Source of the DNA: Echinicola pacifica DSM 19836
Lineage (GTDB): Bacteria > Bacteroidota > Bacteroidia > Cytophagales > Cyclobacteriaceae
Direction: 5' to 3'
Length of the DNA stretch: 64,000 bases
Assembly (NCBI RefSeq): GCF_000373245.1
Contig: NZ_KB890742.1
Location: forward strand, 33,869 to 97,868
Shown: positions 1 to 21,657 of the stretch, piece by piece
Numbering within the stretch: position 1 is the first letter of the stretch
How the letters are laid out: each line of letters opens with the position of its first letter
Made by a program: the position numbers and the translations under genes
The notes under the pieces: generated by a model
Seen by the model: the letters and a program-made list of their open reading frames with translations, nothing else
Databases searched by the model: none
Told to the model about the DNA's origin: nothing

Positions 1-12618
<12,618 letters not shown>

Positions 12619-13781
12619 AAATCGGCTTTATATTTTGTTCAGTCAGAAGAACTAATGAATTAGGCCAAATACCTTATAATGCCTAAAAGACTATTCTGAC
12701 GATCTATCAGCAATTTTAAAAACTTAGTGGCGGAGAATCGGTTTTTTTAAACAATTCTACGTAAAAACAGCCTTAATTTTTCCTAAGATTAAAGCCTAAT
12801 TATCCATTCAAAACCTATAAAAAAGAGGTTTATAAATTATTTCAATTTTATAAAATCCGCCCCACCAGGGCTAAGAATCACTATGAAAATCATTATTATT
12901 TATTCAAATAATATTAAAAGATAAAAATTACTATAAACGTACCTTTCCCCTTACACCAACTCAAATAGCGTATAATGGACACTTTATTTTTATATAAAAC
13001 TGATAATTAAGAATCTAGTATCACCAAAAAAAAATAGACTGGTGAAATTGTCTGAACTATATTGATCGTTGGCTTAATTTTCAAACATTATAAAATCAAA
13101 AATCTATATCAAAAAGTTGGCTTGTTAGTTTTCTTACTCAATATTATTATTTCAAAGTACATATCACAACTTTTATTCATATTTTTTTCATTATTTATGC
13201 AAAAATTAATTTCACTTATGGTTATAAGTTAAACTTTGGCAAAAGAACCATCTTTAAAAATCAAACACTTTTTTTTAAACGTAATTAATACCTGTTATTG
13301 ATTTGTTAATAACAAACCTTTAACCTTCCTATTACGGCTATCAAAAGCACTCATTTACTATTATACAAAAGCACTAAAAAATCCATTTAGCTAAATACCA
13401 AGCTCATTTCTTCTACTGAGATCCCAGTCCTGACACACTCTTTGCCTGTCATAAGGCCGCACCCCATCCATGGTACTGAGCAGGCTCATGAATAGAAAAA
13501 AGCCATCTCTAAGCTTAGCAAATTCTCCTTCTTCCCGAAGCTTTGTTTCAATAAAAAACAACCAGCAAACCCACTGATATTGAGTAAGTTTAGACCTATA
13601 CAAGCTCAAAAAACCTCCTACTTCTAATTTTCATGAAAATAATCTTACTACTGGGTGAAAATGAACGCAATATAGCTTATTAGACCTCGGCTTTAGGACA
13701 AAAAAAGTCCCCAAGTCTTCCTCATTGAGAAAGCATTGGGGACTTCCAAAAATCCTCATTTGCTGTAAATCTATACTGAAA
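12619..13781. other. Long AT-rich intergenic stretch
   Basis: About 1.16 kb between the start of the giant adhesin gene and the end of the phosphodiesterase gene. It is much more AT-rich than its surroundings, with many A and T runs between 12840 and 13400. The only open frame is a 72-codon minus-strand frame at 13391-13609, which I do not believe (see rejected items). The right end holds the phosphodiesterase terminator. The upstream control region of the adhesin must lie here, but I recognise no promoter or operator with confidence. Confidence 0.5.
13700..13747 (-). terminator. Rho-independent terminator of the sus-phosphodiesterase operon
   Basis: On the minus strand, AAGTCCCCAA and TTGGGGACTT form a stem with a loop of roughly 22 nt, followed directly by a T run. 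It lies about 35 bp after the stop codon of the phosphodiesterase gene. Confidence 0.8.
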
Positions 13782-15005
13782 CTACTTTTTTACAATCCAA
13801 TAATTGGTGAACCCTGAAGGAGTCTCCAGGACCACCTTAACCAAGCCTGTATATACATCCTGAACAGGCAAAACCGCCTCAGCATCTTCCAGATCCACCT
13901 CCCCGATCAAGAAATAATTATCCAAGCCGCTCTTTCCAAAAGCATCCGTGCTACTCATCCAGACCTTTGCCTTGCCCGCTCCATAGGAGGTCCATGATAA
14001 ACGTAACTCGCCCTCCTGAAGCGAGGCCTTCAGGTCAGCAGCCTCCAGCTTACCGAGGAAAGAAACCCCGTCTAATTCCATTGCATAGCGTTTTGGTAGG
14101 TGTAAACCCATAAATTCAGCCATACTGGGAAGAATATCCACCATCTCAGCTTTTGCCGAAAACCTAGCGTTAGTTTCCGGGAGATTGGTCAATATCCATA
14201 TCTTTCGCTCCCTCTCACTCTGTCCGCCATGACCATATCCATCCATGGTCCTGCCGTGATCCGTGGTCACCACGAGCATCCACTCCTCATGGAAGTGTTG
14301 CTCCCGGTACTGAATGGCCTCCCATACCCTCGCGATCTGGACGTCGGCTTTCTTAAGACCGTCCACCATCTGAGGGCTATTACCATACTTATGACCCATA
14401 TCATCCGAAAACTCTAGGTACATCCATGAAAGGTCCGGCCCCTCTGCTTTGATATGCCTGGCAGCCTCTGTCGACACCTCCTCATCGATATGGAAAATAT
14501 ATTCTCGGCCGGGGTCATGCGGAAATCGTAAGGTATCCAGCTCGAAACCATCATAATAATAATCGAAAACAAAATTATCAGTTTCGGCCAATCCTGCGCC
14601 TACCAGCTTCGTCCTATTGTCCAGCCAGGTGGAATAGATAGCTGCTTTCTTATGCGGATAAGCCTCTTTCATATACCTGAAGATGGTCCAATAGTTATAA
14701 TTTGGGGCCTTGATGCCATTCCCCCAGACATTATGCTTATTTGCCCAGACACCCGTAAGCAGTGAGTTATACCCTACCGCAGAGATGGTGGGCGTCTGGC
14801 TGTACTCTCCCACATCGCCCCCCATGCTGGCCGTGGTGATCCCTCCCAGCTTCGCGATCGCATCAATAGCCGGGGTCGCGACACTATCCAGCACATCCGC
14901 CGGTATCCCATCCACGATGACAAATAATACTTTCTTTTCCTTCTGCTGCGCAAATACCTGCAAACCGGCCAATAAAAAGCCAAGGAGTAATAGATTGATT
15001 TTCAT
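13782..15005 (-). CDS. Type I phosphodiesterase / nucleotide pyrophosphatase family protein
   Basis: 407 residues with a Sec signal peptide (residues 1-19, ending VFAQQ), so periplasmic or surface. The alkaline-phosphatase superfamily core is clear: 'FVIVDGIPADVL' (first metal Asp, about residue 31), 'YSQTPTISAVGYNSLLTG' (candidate Thr nucleophile), 'DDMGHKYG' (Asp and His), 'TTDHGR' (Asp-His) and 'GHGGQSERER' (His). All expected metal ligands are present. Family knowledge: these enzymes hydrolyse phosphodiesters or pyrophosphates, sometimes lipid or nucleotide headgroups; the substrate cannot be read from the sequence. The short C-terminal part (about 325-407) looks like a beta-rich appendix. 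It is the last gene of the susC-susD operon, 81 bp after susD, with a strong hairpin in that gap and a terminator after it. I infer that it processes a phosphorylated ligand handled by the neighbouring SusCD importer. Confidence 0.85.
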   Translation of the reverse strand: MKINLLLLGFLLAGLQVFAQQKEKKVLFVIVDGIPADVLDSVATPAIDAIAKLGGITTASMGGDVGEYSQTPTISAVGYNSLLTGVWANKHNVWGNGIKAPNYNYWTIFRYMKEAYPHKKAAIYSTWLDNRTKLVGAGLAETDNFVFDYYYDGFELDTLRFPHDPGREYIFHIDEEVSTEAARHIKAEGPDLSWMYLEFSDDMGHKYGNSPQMVDGLKKADVQIARVWEAIQYREQHFHEEWMLVVTTDHGRTMDGYGHGGQSERERKIWILTNLPETNARFSAKAEMVDILPSMAEFMGLHLPKRYAMELDGVSFLGKLEAADLKASLQEGELRLSWTSYGAGKAKVWMSSTDAFGKSGLDNYFLIGEVDLEDAEAVLPVQDVYTGLVKVVLETPSGFTNYWIVKK

Positions 15006-15044
15006 TATTTATGTTTTTTTATTCTTTTACTTATCAATTATGAA

Positions 15045-15077
15045 GCGTGCGCTGGGCAGTAACTGCCCAGCGCACGC
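15045..15077 (-). promoter_or_regulatory. Perfect 15-bp hairpin between susD and the phosphodiesterase
   Basis: GCGTGCGCTGGGCAG, a 3-nt loop, then its exact complement. It is GC-rich in an AT-rich gap and starts about 10 nt after the susD stop. The sequence after it is AT-rich but has no clean T run directly at the stem, so full termination is not obvious. It may act as an attenuator or as an mRNA 3'-end stabiliser that raises susCD over the downstream gene; that is inference. Confidence 0.65.
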
Positions 15078-15086
15078 TCACCTTCC

Positions 15087-16886
15087 TTAATCCCAGCCAA
15101 AAATCTGAGTCAAGTTAGGATTTAAAGTGGTCTCCTGAATAGGAACAGGCCTATAATAATACTTTGGCGTCTCAAAAACCCTCTCTCGAGTATCCGTGAC
15201 CATGGTCCCTCCGGCAGCTCCTCCAGTCAGGTACAGGTCCACATTGTCTCCGACCTCTCCTGCCTTATAATAAATAAGAAATACACCCAATTCATTTTTT
15301 TCTTTATTGTCCCCGGTGGGAATGTCCTGGTCCTTACTTACCAATATCACATCCTCCACCCCATCACCAGTCAGGTCATACTTGCCCAGGCCAGGGAAAT
15401 ACATCCCCTGGGGAATATTTTCCAGCAAGTCACCCGCTGCCCATCTCATCAGATCATCGTAACGGAATCCCTCAAGGGCAAATTCCACTCTGCGCTCTCT
15501 TCGGATTTCCAGTAGCGCCCCGACATTAGCACCTGACAGCTGCGGATATTTCGCAGCTAGAAAAGGGTCAGGATTTGCATTAGCGACCCCCATACTCATA
15601 CCCGGCATTCCTGCTCTTTCCCGAAGGGCGTTGATAGTAATATCCAGATCAGACTGCACCAGCTCTCCAAGCTCTGCCCTGGCCTCCGCAAAAGTCAAAA
15701 GCACCTCCGCATAGCGATACACTGGAAAATCCACGCTTCCTACTGCTATATTATCCACGGTATTGGCATAGCCTTTTAACTGATGGTAACCGCTGAAATT
15801 TTTATTTAACACCTGAATATAAGGTGTAGTATTGGGAGAACGCAGCCATCCTGGATAAGCGAAGGTCTGGGATAAGCGAGGATCGCGGTCCTGAAATTCC
15901 TCCACAAAGGTCTTATTTTGATAGGCCTCGGCATCTGTAAAGCGACTTCCATCCACCATCAAATAAGACCATAACAGATCTCTGGACGGAGACTGTTCAT
16001 AATCCCCAAAAACAGTATAATTGATGTCTCCGCTTCTGTCCTTATTTACGTCATAGGGATTTGCCAGTATCACTTCCTGATTGCCGAGCAAGTCCAAACT
16101 AGAGAATAATGTGGCATAATCCTGCTCAGGACGGCCGGTGGTATAAAGCGAGAAATTCCCATTATCCATTATCTGCTGCGCCATATCTCTGGCTAGCTGC
16201 AGAAAAGTGGTTGCTGAAGCTTCCAAGGCTAGCTCCGGATGATACTTCCGATAGGTACCCTCATACAAGGCCACTCTGGCTAGAAAAGCTCTGACCGCCC
16301 ATACATCGGGGGTGCCCGAAGGAACCGACTCCCGGACATGCTCCACTGCAAACTGCAAGTCCGCCACCACATTTTCTATGACCGTGGCTCTAGGGTCACG
16401 GGCTTTGTACAGCTGATCATCATCCGGGTTCAAAGAGCTGGAATACCACGGAAGGTCCGAATAGCGCTTGACCATATTGAAGTAAAACATCGCACGATAA
16501 TAGCGTGCCAAGCCGGCAAAATGATTCCTGGCTTCCTCACTGGCATCGGCCCTTTCATAATTATCCAAAAAATAATTGATATCTCGAAGACGTCCCCAGC
16601 TCCAGCCAGAGGTTAAAGTCTGGGAGCTAGGATCTCCTGTCATCATCGTTTTCACCTCCACCGCTCCAGTGGTCGCCATATTATCACTACTTTGATCCGC
16701 ATGATAGGCATCATAGGAACTCCTAAGGGAAAGAAGGCCATTTACATACAATTCTAAGTCTTCCTCAGACTTAAAAAACTCCTCCGGAGAGACCGAAGTC
16801 TGCGGATAGCGATCCAGAAACTCCTCATTACACGCCCCCAAACCCAACAATAATCCTAAGCCTATATATATTATTTTCTTATTCAT
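15087..16886 (-). CDS. SusD/RagB-family nutrient-binding outer membrane lipoprotein
   Basis: 599 residues. A lipoprotein signal ends at 'LGLGAC' (Cys about residue 19), followed by the typical SusD start 'NEEFLDRYPQTSVSPEEFF'. TPR-like helices follow (about 50-330, with 'FAGLARYYRAMFYFNMVKRY'), and the C-terminal SusD part has 'FPVYRYAEVLLTFAEARAELG' and 'RRERRVEFALEGFRYDDLMRW'. Length is normal for the family. It sits on the cell surface and forms the lid of the SusC channel, holding the ligand before uptake. It follows susC by 19 bp, so the two are co-transcribed. The downstream enzyme is a phosphodiesterase rather than a glycoside hydrolase, so the ligand need not be a plain glycan. Confidence 0.93.
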   Translation of the reverse strand: MNKKIIYIGLGLLLGLGACNEEFLDRYPQTSVSPEEFFKSEEDLELYVNGLLSLRSSYDAYHADQSSDNMATTGAVEVKTMMTGDPSSQTLTSGWSWGRLRDINYFLDNYERADASEEARNHFAGLARYYRAMFYFNMVKRYSDLPWYSSSLNPDDDQLYKARDPRATVIENVVADLQFAVEHVRESVPSGTPDVWAVRAFLARVALYEGTYRKYHPELALEASATTFLQLARDMAQQIMDNGNFSLYTTGRPEQDYATLFSSLDLLGNQEVILANPYDVNKDRSGDINYTVFGDYEQSPSRDLLWSYLMVDGSRFTDAEAYQNKTFVEEFQDRDPRLSQTFAYPGWLRSPNTTPYIQVLNKNFSGYHQLKGYANTVDNIAVGSVDFPVYRYAEVLLTFAEARAELGELVQSDLDITINALRERAGMPGMSMGVANANPDPFLAAKYPQLSGANVGALLEIRRERRVEFALEGFRYDDLMRWAAGDLLENIPQGMYFPGLGKYDLTGDGVEDVILVSKDQDIPTGDNKEKNELGVFLIYYKAGEVGDNVDLYLTGGAAGGTMVTDTRERVFETPKYYYRPVPIQETTLNPNLTQIFGWD

Positions 16887-16905
16887 GATTTTTAACCTTA
16901 GTGAT

Positions 16906-19900
16906 TTATAGATCTATATTTAAACCAAAAGCTAGCTTTCTCTGGAAAGGATAAGCCCATCCATAGCCATCATTTACCGCTTCAGGATCCAGAAACTGCT
17001 TGATGGGTGAAAATTCAAAGAGGTTTTCACCCGTCACAAATACCCTCACGCGAGACACATTAATGCGCTCTGTCAGGGCACGGGGGAAGGTATAACCCAG
17101 GGTCACATTCTTCACTCTCAAATAGGCGGCATTTTGAAGGTATTTCGTTTGAGAGATATCCAGGCCACTTCCGTAATTATTATCAGCTAGCCATGACTGA
17201 ATGACTGGAAATTCTGAATCCACATTGGCTTCGGCCAAGCCTGCGTCAATATAAGACTGTGAATGCTGGGCCATAAGAGCGGCATCATCACCTTGGGCTC
17301 GGTAAAAATCCAGGTTCCATGGATAGACATTGGCATAAGGCTGCTGATAAGGCCCCCAATACAGATAATGCCTCGGATAATAATCCCTCTTACCCACTCC
17401 TTGCAAAAACATCGACAGGTCAAACCCCTTCCAAGCTAGGTCCAAATTGAATCCATAGCGGTACCTGGCACTGGTATTCCCGATGATTTTGAGGTCCTTG
17501 GGATCATTGGCACTTTGGCCTTGTTCTATTTTCCCATCCCCATTGACATCGATATACTTCGGCCACCCAGGGACCACCTCTAAGGCACCCCAGGGAACAA
17601 TGGCAGTCTGGTCGAGTGTAGCGATTTCATCTTCTGACTGGAAAAAACCATCATTGGTCAAGCCCCAGATCTCACCTATTTCCTGACCTTCCCTATAGCT
17701 CGAAAACACTCCTGTCTCGTTGTCAAACTTGGTAATATGGGAACGGGAATCAGAGACAATCGCTCTGATACCAAAATCTAAAGGACTCGCCGCATCTCCA
17801 AATCGGGTGCGATAACCCAGTGAAAGCTCAAAGCCTTTGGTCTGTAAGTCTGCTGCATTCTGCATGGGAGGGCTGGTCCCCAGTACTCCCGGAAGTTGTA
17901 CCGGATCTGTCAGCATATCCTTGGTATCTCGAATAAAATAATCGAAGGTCGCCGTCAGCTTATCATCAAACAAACCAAGATCCAACCCTATATTCTTGGT
18001 AAGAATCCGTTCCCAGGTATAATTATTAGGATCCACCGCCAATCCTGGCGAGGAGGTAATCACCGTCTGTCGGGCTCCTCCTATCAAATAAGGCGATAAG
18101 CCTGTAGGAAGCGTCTGAATGTAACCAAAGTTTGACACCTCCTGATTACCCAGACTTCCGTAAGAACCCCTGATTTTGAAGGTCGGCATCACCTCGCTCA
18201 TACTTTCAAAAAATGACTCCTGGCTAAGAATCCATGAGGCAGAAACAGAAGGGAAAAATCCCCAGCGATCCACCTTAGGAAACCGCGATGACCCATCATA
18301 TCTCCCATTGACCTCGAGGATATAGCGATCCTTGAGGGTATAATTAAATCGACCAAACACGCTTCGTGTAGCATAAGTGCTATACGTGGGAGTGATAAAG
18401 GAATCCCCAGTGGCCAGACCTATATAAGGCAAGGAAGAAGAAATCAGCACCCTTCTCTCCGCCTCCACGGAGGAATTTTCATAGCTTTCCTGATTATATC
18501 CCGCTAGGAAGCCGAAATCATGCTCCCCAAGCGACCTATTATACTTGCCAAAAAGATCGATGATGGTATTGAATATGGTCCTATTTCGCTCCACCACGGA
18601 TCCTTCACCCCCTTCGGATCTGATATCATCCGGACCAAAACCTATCTCATATTTGGTCTGATCCCAGTGATACCTCCACTGCTCCCGCTTGAAACTCCCT
18701 CGGGCTGTAAATGTCAGGTCCCCCTTAAGGAAAACGCCGGTAGCACTCAATATATCCTGAAACCCTATCCTGTCATCCCGGTTACTCCCTCCATCTAGGA
18801 GCTCGGCCGCAGCTCTGCCCGTACTATTATTTGCCCATGATCCATCCGGATTGGTCACCACATCCGTTGGCTGTAAATAATAAATATCGGTGAGGCTCTT
18901 CGTTGGCTCCGATTGCTCTGTTTGGTACACATTGAGGTTATTATCCAGTTTGAGCCACTTGGAAGGAGAAGCGGTGATTCTAGCCCTTAAGGAAAAGCGC
19001 TCCCAGTAATCGGGAGCCAACTTATTCATCCCGTTTTCTTTGGTATAATCCCCGGACAAATAATAGCCTATGGGCAGTTCACCGCCACTATTTCCACTAA
19101 TTGAAATACTCTGGTTGGTAGAAAAACTGGAGGGATTGAAGAAGTAATCGTACCAATTGTTATTCCCCATATAAGCCCAGCGGCTAGGGTCATTGGGATC
19201 CAAGCGAGTATCCTCTACCGAGGGATCATTGGACCGCTCCTTAGCCCACTGGTAATGAGCATCAGAATAATTCACATAATCCCATGGGGTATTATTGGTA
19301 GAGGTTTCCAATACCCTCGAGAAGATATAGGGATCGGTAATTGGCTCAGGCAAAACACTAGGCTTACCCCAGCTATAATAACTGTTATAGCTTACTTTTT
19401 GACTACCCTCCTTTCCTGTTTTGGTGGTGATGAGGATCACACCGAAAGCGGCTCTGGCACCATAAATAGCGGCTGAAGCGGCATCACGCAGCACCGAATA
19501 AGAGGCGATATCGGAGGGATTGAGGCGCAAAAGATCATCATTTGACCCTGCCACTCCATCGATCACTATCAGCGGCCCGCCCCCATTGATGGAGGTGAAT
19601 CCTCGAATATTGATATCCGGAACCGAGCCTGGCTTCCCTCCCTGGTAGGTGATATTCAGCCCGGGACTCATCCCCTGCAATCCCTGCATAACATTGGCCA
19701 CGGGACGATTGACGATTTCCTCCCCGGACAACTGGTCCACAGCACCCGTGACATTGATTTTCTTCTGGGTCCCGTAGCCCACGACCACCACCTGCTCCAG
19801 CAAGGTCTCCTCCTCCTGAAGAGTAATATCCAATACCGTCTTACTTCCTGCCAGCACTTCCTGACTTTCATACCCTATAAATGAAAACACTAAGATATCC

Positions 19901-20142
19901 TTAGGCGATGAAACCTTAATGGAATACTCCCCATCTAAATCCGTCACTGTGCCTGTCTGGCTTCCTCTGAGCACTACCGAAACACCCGGAATCGACTGTC
20001 CCGAATTACCATCAATCACCTTGCCCCTTAACTCCTGCTGAGCCTGAGCCATCAGGGAAGAGCTAGTGAAGAACACTATCAATACCCATGGGATCGATAC
20101 CGCTCTTCGTACTTGGAAAAACTTTCGTAAAACATGCTTCAT
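16906..20142 (-). CDS. SusC/RagA-family TonB-linked outer membrane transporter
   Basis: 1078 residues from the start chosen at 20142. The open frame extends to 20334, but the extra 64 residues do not look like a signal peptide and cover the promoter, whereas 'MKHVLRKFFQVRR...FFTSSSLMAQAQ' is a good Sec signal. A carboxypeptidase-regulatory-like domain follows ('LRGKVIDGNSGQSIPGVSVVL', about 40-120), then the TonB plug with the SusC hallmark 'VVVGYGTQKK' and 'VNRPVANVMQGLQGMSPGL' (about 125-240), then a 22-strand-type barrel to the end. It imports ligand across the outer membrane using TonB energy, together with SusD 19 bp downstream. A palindrome 83 bp before the start is shared with the divergent TetR gene and is the likely operator. 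Confidence 0.93.
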   Translation of the reverse strand: MKHVLRKFFQVRRAVSIPWVLIVFFTSSSLMAQAQQELRGKVIDGNSGQSIPGVSVVLRGSQTGTVTDLDGEYSIKVSSPKDILVFSFIGYESQEVLAGSKTVLDITLQEEETLLEQVVVVGYGTQKKINVTGAVDQLSGEEIVNRPVANVMQGLQGMSPGLNITYQGGKPGSVPDINIRGFTSINGGGPLIVIDGVAGSNDDLLRLNPSDIASYSVLRDAASAAIYGARAAFGVILITTKTGKEGSQKVSYNSYYSWGKPSVLPEPITDPYIFSRVLETSTNNTPWDYVNYSDAHYQWAKERSNDPSVEDTRLDPNDPSRWAYMGNNNWYDYFFNPSSFSTNQSISISGNSGGELPIGYYLSGDYTKENGMNKLAPDYWERFSLRARITASPSKWLKLDNNLNVYQTEQSEPTKSLTDIYYLQPTDVVTNPDGSWANNSTGRAAAELLDGGSNRDDRIGFQDILSATGVFLKGDLTFTARGSFKREQWRYHWDQTKYEIGFGPDDIRSEGGEGSVVERNRTIFNTIIDLFGKYNRSLGEHDFGFLAGYNQESYENSSVEAERRVLISSSLPYIGLATGDSFITPTYSTYATRSVFGRFNYTLKDRYILEVNGRYDGSSRFPKVDRWGFFPSVSASWILSQESFFESMSEVMPTFKIRGSYGSLGNQEVSNFGYIQTLPTGLSPYLIGGARQTVITSSPGLAVDPNNYTWERILTKNIGLDLGLFDDKLTATFDYFIRDTKDMLTDPVQLPGVLGTSPPMQNAADLQTKGFELSLGYRTRFGDAASPLDFGIRAIVSDSRSHITKFDNETGVFSSYREGQEIGEIWGLTNDGFFQSEDEIATLDQTAIVPWGALEVVPGWPKYIDVNGDGKIEQGQSANDPKDLKIIGNTSARYRYGFNLDLAWKGFDLSMFLQGVGKRDYYPRHYLYWGPYQQPYANVYPWNLDFYRAQGDDAALMAQHSQSYIDAGLAEANVDSEFPVIQSWLADNNYGSGLDISQTKYLQNAAYLRVKNVTLGYTFPRALTERINVSRVRVFVTGENLFEFSPIKQFLDPEAVNDGYGWAYPFQRKLAFGLNIDL

Positions 20143-20224
20143 AGAATAACTTGTTTTGATGCGTAATCTCAGAATTTTCACCCTTCGACTAGGCCGGTTA
20201 TAGAATTTTGTTAGGATATTATTT

Positions 20225-20242
20225 ATTGAACATTCATTCAAT
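20225..20242 (-). promoter_or_regulatory. Palindromic operator candidate upstream of susC
   Basis: ATTGAA-N6-TTCAAT, a perfect 6+6 inverted repeat, 83 bp before the susC start. The same pattern occurs at 20691-20708 upstream of tetR. Read on the minus strand, TTG in the palindrome is followed about 20 bp later by TATCCTAA, a poor -7-like match, so the site may overlap a -33 box. Binding by the TetR protein is inference. Confidence 0.6.
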
Positions 20243-20453
20243 ATTAAATATTGTAAATTACAAATCAAAAGAATACAATATAAATTATGGAATGATTCGA
20301 CACTATTTAACATCGTATTAACAATGAAACGCAAAAATTCACAATAAGGAAAAGTTAGAGTAATAAGCAGAACTTACGGCCTATGACAGGGGCTGTCACC
20401 TGCTGGTACACTAGAGGAAAGCGCGGTATAGAATAAATTAGAGGAGGTGAAAA

Positions 20454-20537
20454 ATGAGACTTCTGGACTTGATAATTTGGCACAATATTGCTAGGCTTCT
20501 AACTTTGACGACATGGGCTTCATTTCCTGAGCTATAG
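20454..20537 (+). CDS. Possible 27-residue peptide with a strong ribosome-binding site
   Basis: An ATG at 20454 is preceded by GAGGAGGTGAAAA, an unusually complete Shine-Dalgarno sequence for Bacteroidota, which rarely use one. The frame runs 27 codons to TAG at 20535 and encodes a hydrophobic, Leu/Ile/Trp-containing peptide (MRLLDLIIWHNIARLLTL...). It lies between the divergent susC and tetR genes. I do not recognise it; it may be chance. Confidence 0.2.
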   Translation: MRLLDLIIWHNIARLLTLTTWASFPEL

Positions 20538-20690
20538 GTCAAAATTCCCTTAGCCCACCGGGAAATCCTTAAAATTTCATACTTAAAAAATCGCTATTGA
20601 CAAGATCTTTATGTCTATAAACCAAGCCTAAAGCCAAAGAGAGGGAAGTATAATCCTGGATCATTAGTATTTGAAAATCAAAATAAATAT

Positions 20691-20708
20691 ATTGAACAGC
20701 CATTCAAA
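20691..20708 (+). promoter_or_regulatory. Palindromic operator candidate upstream of tetR, over a putative promoter
   Basis: ATTGAA-N6-TTCAAA, one mismatch from the palindrome upstream of susC, 81 bp before the tetR start. TTG at 20692 and TACCTTCA at 20715 are 20 bp apart, which resembles the Bacteroidota -33/-7 promoter pair (TTG and TAnnTTTG). If so, the palindrome covers the -33 box, as expected for repression. The sequence match is seen; regulation is inferred. Confidence 0.6.
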
Positions 20709-20788
20709 ATTATATACCTTCAATCAGTCCTAACAAAGGTTTACATTAATTTTTTAAGCCAAAAGACAGAATTAACATTAGAAAAACA

Positions 20789-21373
20789 ATGAAAAGTAGC
20801 ATATCCACAACGAGAAAAAAAGAGATTATTGAGGGATTTTATACCTTGGCGAGGGAACATGGGTTGGAGAATACCTCCATTGCCAAGATCGGGAAACACC
20901 TAGAGATTCCTCCCAGCTTAATCATGCATTATTTCCCGACCAAGGATATACTGATCAGTCATCTGATAGACTATATTCTGGATCAATACCTAAAAATATA
21001 TGAGCCCGCCATTCAGGAGCTGAAAGAAAAAAAACATGCTGATCCCAAGACATTTATCGATAAGCTCTTCTCTCGAGACTGGAATCTTCTCTTTGATGAC
21101 GGCGTATTTTACAGTTGCTTTGCTTTGATTTTCAGAAACAAGCTGATTCGTAAAGAATACAGAAAACTTCATGACCGGCTGAGGGAGTTCTTGAAGGACC
21201 TATTGGACAAGGATGAAAACCTGAAGGATCGGGATACTAAGGTATTGGCTGAGCAGATTTTTGTAGTGGTGGAAGGAGCCTACTATTACCTCTCCATGCT
21301 GGATGATGAAGAAACCTACGAGCAGAAGGTATTGCTCTATAAGGAGCAAGTTTACGACTTACTTCGAAAATAA
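20789..21373 (+). CDS. TetR-family transcriptional regulator
   Basis: 194 residues. The N-terminal helix-turn-helix (about 10-55) is typical: 'TRKKEIIEGFYTLAREHGLENTSIAKIGKHLEIPPSLIMHYFPTKDIL', ending in the family's 'YF.TK..L' motif. The rest is the helical ligand-binding domain, with no sign of an enzymatic role. It is divergent from susC (gap about 650 bp), and both genes share the ATTGAA-N6-TTCAAT palindrome, so it most likely controls both itself and the susCD-phosphodiesterase operon. Sus operons are more often run by SusR, hybrid two-component or ECF sigma/anti-sigma systems, so a TetR is less usual. Its 3' end overlaps the convergent small membrane gene by 22 bp. Confidence 0.88.
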   Translation: MKSSISTTRKKEIIEGFYTLAREHGLENTSIAKIGKHLEIPPSLIMHYFPTKDILISHLIDYILDQYLKIYEPAIQELKEKKHADPKTFIDKLFSRDWNLLFDDGVFYSCFALIFRNKLIRKEYRKLHDRLREFLKDLLDKDENLKDRDTKVLAEQIFVVVEGAYYYLSMLDDEETYEQKVLLYKEQVYDLLRK

Positions 21374-21603
21374 GCCTTCACTGCCTGTACCAAAGCCAGC
21401 AATGCAATTCCTGCCCAAACGGTATTCACCAATACATTGGCCTGATCAGAAAAATGAATGGCATTTACCACCAAACAGATGGCTCCTAGTAAGTTTAGTA
21501 GATGGTACATCATCCCATGCTGGCTAAGCTTGCCACTGGAGAGAAGAACATAGGAACTAATAAAAAGCACAGCTCCAATCCAACCGAAAACCTCAAATAT
21601 CAT
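21352..21603 (-). CDS. Small membrane protein, CBU_0592-like
   Basis: 83 residues with three predicted hydrophobic segments (about 4-22, 33-50, 56-74) and a basic C-terminus. The pattern 'GWIGAVLFISSYVLLSSGKL' followed by 'YHLLNLLGAICLVVNA' matches the CBU_0592 / DUF-type small integral membrane family, whose function is unknown. It starts 54 bp after the batD gene and could be read through from that operon. Its end overlaps the convergent tetR gene. Confidence 0.7.
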   Translation of the reverse strand: MIFEVFGWIGAVLFISSYVLLSSGKLSQHGMMYHLLNLLGAICLVVNAIHFSDQANVLVNTVWAGIALLALVQAVKAYFRSKS

Positions 21604-21657
21604 TCTTTCTTATTCATTTTGCTCTGGCCCAAGGTACTAAAAAACAGTTCCAATACA

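Noticed and set aside
12840..13400. AT-rich stretch considered as replication origin
   Set aside because: No DnaA-box cluster (TTATNCACA) and no neighbouring dnaA or gid-type genes.
13391..13609. 72-codon minus-strand open frame in the AT-rich intergenic region
   Set aside because: No family pattern, no ribosome-binding site and composition like its surroundings. It may be a relic but I cannot support a gene.
20143..20334. 64-codon N-terminal extension of SusC
   Set aside because: No signal-like features, and it would cover the palindrome and likely promoter; the Met at 20142 starts a clean signal peptide.
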